From NCBI GenBank assembly GCA_014281115.1, contig JACONQ010000007.1:186001-250000 (forward strand): 64,000 bases of DNA. Reading direction: 5' to 3'. Below are positions 46,109 to 56,976 of this stretch, one piece after another. The number at the start of each line of letters is the position of its first letter. Position 1 is the first letter of the stretch. This stretch comes from Laburnicola sp. R22_1 (taxonomy: Eukaryota > Ascomycota > Dothideomycetes > Pleosporales > Didymosphaeriaceae). Under the pieces are notes generated by a model. The model saw only the letters and a list, made by a program, of their open reading frames with translations. It was not told the origin of the DNA and searched no databases. A program made the position numbers and the translations under genes.

Positions 46109-47665
46109 TAGAGGAGCCTTTTAAAAGTCCTTGCTAACAGGGGTATTAGGGCTAAGTTAGCCACATACCTAATTAGGAACCGTCTCTAAGCTTACGTGGC
46201 CTCTGCGCTCTTAGCTATTTTCCTTGTGCCTCTGTTCTTAGTACTCTACATAGTACTCTATACATCTCTACAATCTTATAGCTCCCTACAATATCTCTAT
46301 CTATATGCTTATTGTCACCTTTAAGGCTACTAGCAAATTAAGTAATAAGATCTATAAGTTAACAATAATTTCGACGCGAACAATCGATTTAATATACAGC
46401 TAAGCTATCGTATAGGGATTCAACCCAGTCCTACGGCCACTTAAGATTTATAATAGCTATCTTAAAGATACTTCGCACTCTAGCAGGCTGTTAAAGCTAG
46501 CTACAGTCTCTAAGAGAGTTGTTAATACTATACGCACTAATCGCTTTAAATAGGAAAAATTATACGCTAATATTGCTAGGACGCTTAGTTAATAAGGATT
46601 TAAGATATTAGCTACCTTAGTATAGAGGATCCTACGGGCAGTAGGATTTAGAAAGACTAAACTAACGAGGAAGCCTGGGTTAACAAAGAAGATAAAGAAG
46701 GATCGACTTGACTAGTGTCTTTAACATTAAGATTAGACAATAGAGGATTAGAAGAATGTTATTTAGTCTAATAATATGTTAGTTGTTCTTCTTTATAGAA
46801 GGGAAGGATACTAAATATAGTAGAAGGCAGATAAGGCCTTTATACGCAGCTATATCTAGAAGAGATAAAAAGGCTACTCTGAATTTATGTTCTAGGCTTG
46901 CTTTTTATATAACTGGCGAGGGCCCTGTTACTACTAGACGCCAGAGACAAAGAAGGAGAAAGAGATTGCTATTTAGAGGATTAAGAAATTAAATAAGGAG
47001 ATAGAGCCTATTATAAAGAACTAGTAGGAGCTTAAAACTAGTATTTAGCGTCTAAGTCTGCGTACAAAGCCTGGCCGACAATCTTAATAGAAGTAGAACA
47101 CCTATACTAGCAAGCTTAGCTAGGGCTAGGGATTAGGAATTAACTAGTATTAATATTAGTTAACTATCTTATACCTAAAGTTGATTTCTTTTACAAAGCA
47201 ATGTTAAACTAAATAGCCAGGAATAGTTGTTTAAGAGGATAAGGCACCTGCCTATAATTACTATATATAGAGCTATATATATAGCTAGGAGGGCGTTTAG
47301 CGGTTACTCTAGTGTGGAAACTCACCTAATTTAAACGCGATCGAGCCCTGCTAGCTATGGATAAAGAGGCGTACTATAAAGAAAGGAGCACTAAAGAGCT
47401 AAGCAGAGGCAGTACGTATGTGGGAGCAGTGCTAGGAGGAGCTGCCTTAGAATAAGATTTAGGCATAGATTAAACGTATTCCTATCTATATTTAGAAGAT
47501 TATTAAGTTAGAAGGCGGCAATGAGTATAAAGAAGGTCGAAATATTAGGAGAGTTAGATAGCTACTATATAAATCGGACGTATTACTGCATTCAGAACAC
47601 CCCTATCGTGTGGCTGACTTGGCTCTCATACCCCTGTTAGTAAGGACTTTTAAAAGGCTCCTCCG
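46109..47665 (+). mobile_element. Tc1/mariner-like transposon (1557 bp) inside element A
   Basis: Terminal inverted repeats of about 58 bp (left TAGAGGAGCCTTTTAAAAG, right arm CGGAGGAGCCTTTTAAAAG), flanked by TA (46107-46108, 47666-47667). Differences between the arms are almost all transitions. The size is typical for a single-gene Tc1/mariner element. It is the innermost level of the B-A-Tc1 nest and lies in the gag part of element A. Confidence 0.9.
46305..47575 (+). pseudogene. Tc1/mariner-like transposase, degraded
   Basis: Plus-strand frame with many stops. Recognisable blocks: N-terminal GFNPVLRPLKIYNSYLKD (about 46419), the linker RKPGLTKKIKKDRLD followed by *CL*H*D*TIED*KNVI*SN (about 46670-46770; stops where fungal relatives have Trp, and the first catalytic Asp of WSDE changed to Asn), and the C-terminal LEGGNEYKEGRN (about 47508). 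The open frame 46783-46992 is in a shifted frame and is not the protein. Confidence 0.75.
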
Positions 47666-47669
47666 TAGG

Positions 47670-48930
47670 GCGTAGCTAAATAGAATAAACTCTACTTAGC
47701 CGCCTAAGGGCAGCGTAAACTATATAGTAGATTAGGCATTTCTAGGCTAGAGAGTTTTAAGAGAACTTAAGTGCGATACTATAGATTATAGATATCTTTA
47801 ATAAAGGGGAAAACTTTCTTAGGGCTAAATAAGCCTTATCTAATAGCTACTTAACTAGCAATATTAGGCTAAGAGTAAAAATCTTCTAAGACTACATACA
47901 CTATAGTGTAAAGTATTATTGCCTTAAGTATAGTAAAAGCTTATTTAAACATATTAGCACACTTATATAAAGCTTAAATAAGAACCTTCTATTTGGAGTC
48001 TTCTTTAGACTTTATAATAGCTCTAGTTACTAAATCTAGTACTATTTCTAAAAATAGGCCTTAAGAAAAGCGATATTAAGCCTAAAGCTAATAGGTGGTA
48101 AGTAACTATCTTATTTCTAAGCTATACTAAATTAATTAGTCTAGCTTAAATTTTCCTATAAACGCGTTATACTTACTAGTAGCTTTAAGTTTAGCTTTAC
48201 CTTAGTGCGTAAGCTACTTAAGGTCTACTATTAAAAATTTATTACTTAGCTAGTCTACTTTAAGTATAGTAATATAGTAATTATACTGTGTATTATAAAG
48301 AATTTCTTTCTTTTTTAGTAGTTTAATAATGCTCTTTTTTTATAAGGCTAGGAGTAAAGTAACTAGTTATCTAGAAAGCAACTATTAGCTGTTTTCTACG
48401 CTTAATAGATAACAGCTCGCTAGTAGATTTAAGTAAAGAAATATTCTTAAGGCAAGCGTTATATAGACTATTATTAGTGGGGTGTAGACAAATATTCACT
48501 TCTATATTGTTAATCCTAAAACTATCTAGGGGTAGAGAGGACGTAGGGAACGTTCTAAGAGTCTTCTAGATTAAAGGGCGGCGGCTTACTATAGTATAGG
48601 CAATAGTGGGGTTAAGCAAAGTAGGAATTATAGAGAGAGTATAGTAGATAGACCTAGAATGGCAGGTCTTATATAGCGTGCGAGCTAGCATATAGTCTAA
48701 GCTAAGAAAGATTAGATAAAAAATAAAGTATAAAATAAAATATATAAAACTTTAACCTCTATATTACTACTATAGCCTAGCTCTAATTTCTCTAGCATTA
48801 TACCTTATACTATTACTATAATAGCGCTAGAAGGTAGTTATTAGGCGAGTTAGTTTAATAGGGTGTAGTGCAGTAGTTACTATTTATTATTTATTAATTA
48901 TTATTTATCTTTAGAATATTAGGATTATAG
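47670..48930 (-). other. Element A gag/leader region, degraded
   Basis: Part of element A between the Tc1-like insertion and the tandem array. On position it should contain gag and the leader. Stops in all frames; no motif could be assigned. Confidence 0.45.
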
Positions 48931-49355
48931 GGGTAGCCTCTCTTAATAGACCTTAGCATAGTGTAACAACTACCTAGCATAACTAGTAACTAATAAAGTT
49001 CCTACTCTTATACGTTAAGTAGAAAAGGGACTTAGAAGTAGCCTTTCTTAATAGACCTTAGGGTAGTAAAGTACAAACTCCCTAGTACTAGGAATTTTTC
49101 CTAGTAACTAATAAAGTTCCTACCCTTATACGATAAGTAGAGAAGGGACTTAGAAGTAGCCTCTTTTAATAAACCTTAGGGTAGTAAAGCACAAACTCCC
49201 TAGCGCTAAAAATCCTTCCTAGTAACTAACAAAGTTTCTACCCTTATATAATAAGTAGAGAAGGGACTTAGAAGCGGCCTCTCTTAACAGACCTTAGGGT
49301 AGTAAAATACAAACTCTCTAGCGCTAGGGATCCTTCCTAGTAACTAACAAGGTAA
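48930..49355. repeat. 118 bp tandem repeat next to element A 5' LTR
   Basis: The block CTAGTAACTAAYAAAGTT recurs at 48983, 49101, 49219 and 49337, a constant 118 bp period. Each unit contains GAGAAGGGACTTAGAAG and ACCTTAGGGTAGTAAA. About 3.5 units, differing mostly by transitions, lie 100 bp from the 5' LTR (49454-49732). Confidence 0.92.
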
Positions 49356-49453
49356 AACTTTTACTAATTTAACTACCTATAGGCAGCATCTTAAGAGAGA
49401 AGTAGATATTATGTCGCTATCCATAGCCAAAGAAAATATTAATCTTAGTATAA

Positions 49454-49732
49454 TATAAGAGTGGTACACAACTTTATAAGGCAAACCTCTTAGGAATAGC
49501 TAGTATAGTTAAAAGAAATAACTAAATTAAGACTATACTAAGATAGGGGATAAGAACGGGACCTAGGGGGCCCTTACTTATATAGTAGGCGGCGTAGGGC
49601 ACAGGCTCTACGCTAACCACGCGCTAACACTAACTAGGAAAGGCGCCTTCTATAAGGTAAAAGGCGCTATTAGGGTGTGAAAGAAAAGGTAATAGTAAAT
49701 AACTAGTAGGAAGGCAGGCACGAACTATTACA
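49454..49732 (-). repeat. Element A LTR (5' LTR in element orientation)
   Basis: 279 bp. Ends GAACTATTACA, keeping the original TTACA terminus, followed by AAGAC. Partner of 39651-39929. Confidence 0.9.
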
Positions 49733-50899
49733 AAGACTAAAAAGAATTAGAAGTGTTTAGTAAATAATAATATAGGTAGTCTTATAGGTACCCTATATAA
49801 GTGGACTAGAGGTAAAGATAAGGTAATAGGTAATACTAATCTCTCTACTATTAAAGTAATCTAAACTTTCTAAGCCCTATTTAGAGTAATTTAGGCTAAC
49901 TAATATTAGGCTTACTTAAGTGTGCTTAAGGATGCATTAGACTTTTTAGTTAAAAGGGTATAGCTAGATTTTAAGACTTTAAAGTGTGTAAAGAGAGATT
50001 TTAAGTTATTATAGTAGTAGGTGCACACTTAGAATTAGGATTCTTAAGCTTTCTAGGCCTATTTAGCCCTTTCTAGTATTTTTCTAGTCTAAGATATCCC
50101 TATTTTTAGTGTTTACTACTTCCCTTTAGCTTTTAGAAATGGCTAAGGGCCTTATTTAGCCTTATTTATAGGTTTTAAAAGGTAGCTTTAGCCTAGTTTA
50201 GCCTTAGTTAGGCTTATTTATAGTTAGCTTCCTAGTTTATAAATCTTAGATACTAATTAGTTTAGGTTCTTAGTAAAGAAGCTTTTCTATACTTTACTCT
50301 TATAATCCTTTATATTATATATTTATAATAGTACTTTGCCTATTTTATAATACTATTACTTCTTAAAGTCTGTAATTGCGTATTATTACTTACCTATCTA
50401 CCTACTAGGGCTAGTCTAGGCCAATCTAGGCCTTTCTAGAATTATCTCTATTCCTTTTCATTTTAGAAGGCAACCCTAGCCTCTGCGTAGCCTATAGGCC
50501 TCTTTTAGGGCCTATCTTTACCTCTAATAGGTTTGCGTCCTCTATAAAGCCTATACGCTTAAAAAAAGCTTTTATTACTATCTTAAAAATATCTTTTACT
50601 AGTAGCTATTAGTTTTCTTTATTACTATACTCTTTCTACTTTACTTTATACAGCTACCTACTATCTTTTTATTCTACACTTAATCTATTTAACTAGATAT
50701 ATATCTAGACCTATTTATAGTACTATAACCTTAGAAGGACTTTACTTCTACTATATAAGTCCCTCTAGAGCTAATCGCTCTAGTAGGCACATATAGAACA
50801 CTAGGTAGATCTAGAAGTTCTTAGGTAGGCCTAGTTTATACGCCTAATCCTCTACTTAGTGTAGAACTTTATAGGGACTTTAGTACTTATAGTCTAGCT

Positions 50900-53800
50900 T
50901 CTTTTTTAGCCTTAGTAAGGCTAATATTAAGGTAAACTATATTTCCTATAGCAAACTCTACCTATTTGTGCTTAGAGTTATATACTTTTGCCTAGTAAGC
51001 CTAGACTTTTATTATAGTTTCTTATATAATAGCCCTTACTTAGGCTATTCTAGTTGCGTTAGCAATAGTATAAGGTGCGTTACCCCTTAATTAAAGTTCT
51101 TTAGCCACGCTAGTAGTTAGCAGGTTATATCTATACATAGCCTAAAAAGGCGACTTCCCTATAGAGCTATATACGCTATTATTATATAAGTACTTTGCCT
51201 TTAATAGTAATAAGGCCTAATTATCCTACTTATAATTATAAAAGACTTATAGGTACTACTTTAGTATCTAGTTTTACCTCTTAGTCTGCCTATTTATCTA
51301 TAGGTAAAAAGTAGTTAAAAGTAGCTGTTTTAACCCTAGGCACTATACAAAGGTGCTCTAGTATCCTAATATAAATAGGCTACTCCTATCTATTACTATT
51401 AACCTTAGGGGACTATAGAGCTATATAACCTTCTGCTAAAAGATCTTAGCCAGCTCTACTATAGTTATATCCTTGCAAATAGCTATATAGTAGGCTATCG
51501 TACTAAAGTAATTTATAATTACTAGTATACTATTATACTTATAGTTATACACTCTATTCTTAGAAAGGTCTATAATTATATTTATTATTATATTTTACTA
51601 GGAACCTATTAGAATTAGTAAGCTATTACGTTAGCTATACTATATATATCTAGTAGGCTTAACCCTTATATAGGCCTTATAAGTTAGGACGTAATTCTTA
51701 ATAAACTAATAGACTCTGGGCCACTAGAACTCCCTCTAAATAATATTAAGTATTCTTATAAAACTAAAATAATCTACTAGCAAATTATTATAATAGCGTC
51801 TTAAGGTCTTAATCCTAATACTAGCTAGCACTCATAGGCGACTATTAAACTAAAGTAGATAATCCTTAATTAGGCTCTACTACGCTATCTATAATAGACG
51901 ATTCTCTATAGGGTGTTAAAGACTTACTCTTATTCTAACTACTATTAGGTTACTTATTATCTCTTTAGAGATAGCTTAAAGTAAAAGGTTATTAAATTCC
52001 CCTTATTACGCATTCTCTAGGGTAGATCTTTCCCTAGATTGCGTAATCTGCGTAGTAGCTACTAGCCTAGACTTTTTTAGCCTTTCTTAGGGTATTTTAG
52101 CTTTCCTAGGCTTTAGCTTACTTTAAATCTCTATAAGCAGCCCTTCTTAAGAACTATCTATTCTATTAGGCCTTTCTACTCCTTTTAACTTATAGTTAGG
52201 CCTCCTTAAGAGTCTGTTTACTAGGTTTATTTTCCCTAGGCAGTATCTAAACCTAAAATTAAATAAGGCGAGCTAATTAGCCTATTAGGCCTAGTATTAA
52301 GTTAGGACTTTAGTTATTATAAACCCCTATAAGTTAGCATAATCTATTCGGAGCTCTACCTACTCTATAGTGTCTTCTAAGTAGTGTCTTTAGTGTTTAA
52401 AGGCTTCTACTATTATAAGTAGCTCTTTATTATGCGTATTATAATTATGCTTAGCCTAGCTTATCTTACGCAAGTAGAAGGCAACTAGGTACTATTTTTT
52501 TTTCTTAGGGCCCTAGGTGTAATTAACTTAAGATGCTAGATATCGCGTATCTAAAGGTATTAGTCCCTACTCTTAAGGGCAATTTAAGGTTAAAATAGAC
52601 TAGTAAGGGCCCACTAGTAAAGCTTTGCTTTAGTTGCTTAAACACAGCCTAAGTCTTACTTAATAGGGTAATAGATACTAATTTCTTTTTATATTATTAG
52701 TAACTACTATAGGCTAACTCTTTTAGTTACTAGATAAGTATATATAGGGAACTTGCAACTCTTAAAAATCCTTTAATAAATCTTTAGTAGTAATTAGTAA
52801 AGCCTAGGAAAATCCTTATATCCTATACTAACTTAGGCTCTAGCCACTTCTATATATTCTTAACTCTGTCTCCCTTTATATATACGCCCTCTAGGCTTAT
52901 TATAAATTCTAGGTAGCCTATCTTTTAGGTGTAAAACTTATACTTAGAGAGTTTAGTACATAGCTTATACTAAATAAGCTAATCTAGTACTATCTTTATA
53001 TGCTTAATATATTTCTCCTTATTTTAGATATATATAAAGATATACTAAGCAGAGGGCTCTGCTTTTTTTGTTATGTTATTTAAGATGAAAGTCTTTATCG
53101 TGCTACTCCTAGGTAGTTAATTTAACGCCACATATAAAGATATTATCTAAGTATATAATATAATAAATATTAAATAAGTTTAATAGTACACTATTAATAT
53201 AGCTCTAAAAGACTATAGGGGCGTTAGTTAACCTAAAGGGCATTACTGTATACTTATAGTAGCCATATTTAGTCTAAAATACTATCTTTTATTTATTGTC
53301 TGCCTTAATTTATATATAGTAATAGGCGTTTCTTAGGTCTAATTTAGTATATATAATAGTAGATTCTAGCCAGTTTAGTAACTCTTAGATTAGTAGAAGT
53401 AAGTAATAGTTCTTTATAGTTACTACGTTTAGTCTATAATAATTTACATATAATTATAATCCCCTATCCTTCTTCTTTATAAAAAGGATTAGTGCTCTTA
53501 CTTTTAATTTTAAGTAGCGTATCTACCCTCTTTTAAGATTCCTCTTAATATACTTCTTTAAGACCTATGCCTCTAGTGCTAATAGGCTATAGAGCGGTCT
53601 AAAAGGTACCTTCTTGCCTACCTTAATATTAATAGACATCTTATAAGGCCTATAGTCTACTAGTAGGGTAGTGTTCACTTCTAAAAAGGCTTCTTTAAAC
53701 CTCTCTTAGTAAACTTTAGATAGAATAGTCTTATTTAGACTAAAGTAGCCTAGACTAACTTTATATATAATAAAATAGTTATTATTAGCATTCCTAGCAG

Positions 53801-54500
53801 TATTTGCAAATTGTTGTAGTCCCTTTATAGGAACCTTTTAAAATTTGCGCTTACTATTATTAAATTATAATATATAAGTAGTAAAGTTAGATAGTAGGTT
53901 CTATTTAGTTAACTAGGGCATCCCTAGCACCATATTAAACCCTTTAATATCCCCTACAACAAATTAATCTAACCTAGCCTAGATTTGTCCACAGCTATCT
54001 ATTATTAAATAGGCTAGCTTAGTCTAGCCTTAAACCTTTAATTTAACTCTATTTAGAGTCTTATAAGTCTAGTTTACATTTGCTTTTAATTAGACTATAA
54101 CTCTTTCTACTATCCTAGTACTAATAAAGTTGGCCTCTACATTATAGTCTACTAGAGCCCTTACTTTAAAGAAGTCTACTACTATTTAAATAACCTCTTC
54201 TAAAGTAATTAGGGACCCTCTAGCCTTATAGGGGCCTCTTACCTTTAAAGTAGCTATAGTAAGCAATCTTTGTCTCTCTCTATATATAATAGAGCCTATT
54301 AGTCTAAGAAATAAATAACCTAGGGCTTGTCTTTTCCTACTTCTATCTTTCGCTTTAGGTAATTATTTTTATAGTGCCCTTACTTATAATAGTAGAAACA
54401 ATTATTCTTTTTTTAGTTTAGTAGTAATTATGCCTTATGACACTTATCTTATTCCTTATATTATAGATTATAGCGTCTCTAGCCTAGTCTAGTGTTATTT
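50900..54500 (-). pseudogene. Element B pol: zinc knuckle, RT, RNase H, integrase (degraded)
   Basis: Minus-strand Ty3/gypsy pol. The knuckle remnant NCFYYYK*GHYKNN lies near 54400. Reverse transcriptase shows LYVNYYRLNVVTIKNYYLL near 53445, TIIYTKLDLRNAYYYI near 53355, YGYYKYTVMPFRLTNAP near 53260, and YLDN (53153-53142, the YxDD box with one Asp as Asn). Directly after this box the gene is interrupted by a short family S insertion (53044-53131). RNase H and integrase follow to about 50900, with many stops. Confidence 0.8.
53044..53131 (+). mobile_element. Family S insertion (88 bp) with 12 bp TSD in gypsy RT
   Basis: ACTAAGCAGAGGGCTCTGC...TTAATTTAACGCCAC, truncated at its 5' side compared with the 114 bp copies. 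Flanked by the exact 12 bp repeat ATATAAAGATAT (53032-53043, 53132-53143). It splits the reverse transcriptase gene of element B immediately after the YxDD codons, so the empty site is predictable. Confidence 0.92.
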
Positions 54501-55736
54501 AACCTAGATTATTTTTAGCTAGTTATATCTTGCCTATTATCCTCTTAGACCTCCTTTTATTATTCTTTTACTTTTACTTACCTAGCTTTAGCCCTTAGAT
54601 AACCTACTAGTATTAGTTAGCTATCTCCTTTAGTTAGATAAGGCTAGTCTACTACTATAGTTACTATTAAAGCCTCTCTACTACTTAACTATCTAGAGTA
54701 GAGAAGAAATTGCTATTATATTAATTATTATAATTATCTAAGGCATAATTAGGGTTAGTCTCTTTCTACTAATTCTTAAGATAGTTTAGAAGTTTAGTTA
54801 CGGTCTAATAACCCTACTTTGCGTTCTTAATATGCTAATAAGCCTCTTATTCTCTTTTCTAGCTTAATTCTAGAGTGTTTACTATAGTCTACTCTGTTAG
54901 TTTTTATATTACCTTATGCTTATAATTGTACTTAGGAATTTTCTAAACTACTTTATTCTAAAAGTTATATTATCTATTTCTAAAATAGTAGTATATAAAT
55001 CTTATCTAGGCTAGATTAGTGCTAAAGGCTAGTGCGTATTAAATATAGTCTTTATAGCCTTTTACCTAGATATTTAGTTTCTTTTAGCCTTCTTCTTTAA
55101 ATTAGAGAGGCTCTAGTAGTTTTAGTAGTTATAGGTCTAAGCTAGCTATTATTATTTAGGATAAGATAATAGGCGTAATACTAGTCCTTAAAGACTTTCT
55201 CCTATCCTTTTTACTTAGTTGCTTACTTTTTTATCTGCCCTTCTTACGCAAAGGGAAGTTCTCTTTAAGACTACTAGGCTTCTTTAATAAGTTGCTACTA
55301 CTATTAGAGTTACTTATATTTTCTTTAATAGTTTTAGATATTAGTTGCCTACCTTTATCCTTATTCTTCTTTATTACGGCTTTGGCGTTACTTGTAAGGG
55401 TTAAGGTTCTTTATTTATTATTATTAAGTTCTACTTTAACCTATAAAATCTTAAGTTAGTTCTATAAGGCTTTAATAGCCTCGCGCTTCTTTATAATCTT
55501 AATTTCTTACTTAAGTTCCTCTTTCTAATATTATATTTAAGCTTCTTTGGCGCTTAAAACTGCTTATTATTTATTTATACTAGTTTAGCCTAGTTTAGGG
55601 TCCTTAATACTAGTATAAGATTGTCCCTTACTAGTTACTATCGCTTCGCTTAGGCTAGCTATAAAGGCTAGGCGTTAGCTTTAACAAATATTACTTATAT
55701 TAGAATAATAAAATATAAGATAGTAAGAAATTGTAT
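54500..55736 (-). pseudogene. Element B gag/leader region, degraded
   Basis: On position and orientation this is the gag and leader part of element B, between the zinc knuckle (about 54400) and the 5' LTR (55737). AT-rich, with stops in all frames. Confidence 0.45.
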
Positions 55737-55916
55737 TATAAAAGTATAGGTTTAATACTTAATCTATTAATTTACTACTAAGGCAATTTCTTAAAGAAGG
55801 AAAGTAGGTCTAAAGGTTATAAGGCCTAAGAAGAAAACTCTAACCTAGCTAAGGCTAATCTAGGCTAGTCTAGGGCAACTAGGATATTACACTGCCATAG
55901 GGGACGCGTTGTAACA
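55737..55916 (-). repeat. Element B LTR (5' LTR in element orientation)
   Basis: 180 bp, from TATAAAAGTATAGG to GTTGTAACA, followed by TTATC. Partner of 38291-38470 and of the solo LTR 3437-3616. Confidence 0.85.
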
Positions 55917-56399
55917 TTATCCTATAACATATTCTATTAGTAGCCCGAACAGATTAGTCTGCCGAATAGTTTTTCTTAGCAACTTCGAGGTCCCTTATAA
56001 CTTATTATAGAACACCACTAATATTACTTTATAGTGACTTATAATAACCTACTATAACTTATAATATACTAAGTTACTATTTAATCTACTTTTTATATTG
56101 TATAGCCTCTTTGCGCGGCTACAGCAGCCGCGTAAAGCTAAGGAGTCTTTCTTAGCAGTACGAACTTTTAACAAGACTCCCTATAATATACAATATATTA
56201 TCTACTATACCATATATAGGTAATATATAGTATACTTATTGTGATTCGCAGTGAAGTATACTATATCTTAAGTAGTACTTTATCTAATTTTTAGTTACTA
56301 AGTGCGTACTATTGTAAGATAAAGTTAACCTATTATTTTTGGCCTTATAGTAACCTATAATAAAATTACTCTAAATTACTATTAACACTATCTAAAAAT

Positions 56400-56974
56400 A
56401 AGCCGCTAAGAGTAATATCTAACTCCTTCTCTATCTCTTTATCTATCTAATAGGTCCTTGTGTTGTGCCTAGGCTCTCCGCACCTCCCACAGCGGCGTTG
56501 TGTTAAGGGACCTACCTCTCCCTCACCACTACCTCGCGCCCTTTTTAATAACTTCACCCTAATAGAAGGGCTTTCTACTCCCAAATCTGCTCCCTAAGCA
56601 AAGCCTAGCGTCCCACCTTTCTAAATGCGCTTTCTTTTACGCGTTTTTCGCTTTATTAGAACCTTAATTTGCTTCTTAAGTTTATTAATACAGATCTCTT
56701 AAAGTACACTATAGTAGAGCATAAGTTTAGCATCTTTTATAAGCTGTGAGTAGCTTAATTTAGTATTAGGTAAAGACTAAATAAAAGAGTCGCGTACAAG
56801 CTTTAACTAGGATCTAAACTTAAGGGTATTACTTAGAGTCCTGGCTTGCCATAGTGTATCTAGTAGGGTACCCTAAGGTAGAGTGTGAATACGCACATTA
56901 AGGCGATTTACTACTACTAACGCATCTAAAGGAATAAGTCTAAAGGCCTTAAAGGCTTTCTTATAGTTTTCTAG
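56400..56974 (-). pseudogene. R transposase, C-terminal part
   Basis: Minus-strand degenerate frame just beyond the O' insertion, reading KALKAFRLIPLDALVVVNRL near 56955-56900 and then LSYSQLIKDAKLM near 56745. It continues the R transposase whose catalytic part lies at 59930-58835. Stops at expected Gln/Trp codons. Confidence 0.6.
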
Positions 56975-56976
56975 TA

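Larger units (their letters stand above)
39651..49732 (-). mobile_element. Gypsy retrotransposon A (nested in B, holds a Tc1-like)
   Basis: Two 279 bp LTRs (39651-39929 and 49454-49732) with TATAAG...AACTRTTAYA ends, from an original TGTAA...TTACA. Flanked by AAGGC (39646-39650) and AAGAC (49733-49737), a 5 bp duplication with one G-to-A change. After removing the Tc1-like insertion the element is about 8.5 kb. On the minus strand it carries a 118 bp tandem array beside the 5' LTR, a decayed gag with zinc knuckle, protease, reverse transcriptase, RNase H and integrase. Confidence 0.9.
38291..55916 (-). mobile_element. Gypsy retrotransposon B (interrupted by element A)
   Basis: Two 180 bp LTRs (38291-38470, 55737-55916) flanked by TTACC / TTATC, a 5 bp target duplication differing by one C-to-T change. 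Removing nested element A leaves about 7.5 kb, usual for Ty3/gypsy. The minus-strand order is gag (about 55600-54500), a decayed CCHC knuckle, then reverse transcriptase, RNase H and integrase (about 53700-50900). Every domain is full of RIP-type stops. A solo LTR of the family lies at 3437-3616. Confidence 0.88.

Noticed and set aside
46783..46992. 69-codon plus-strand ORF as a separate gene
   Set aside because: It lies inside the Tc1-like transposase region in a shifted frame; the basic composition comes from RIP-altered codons.
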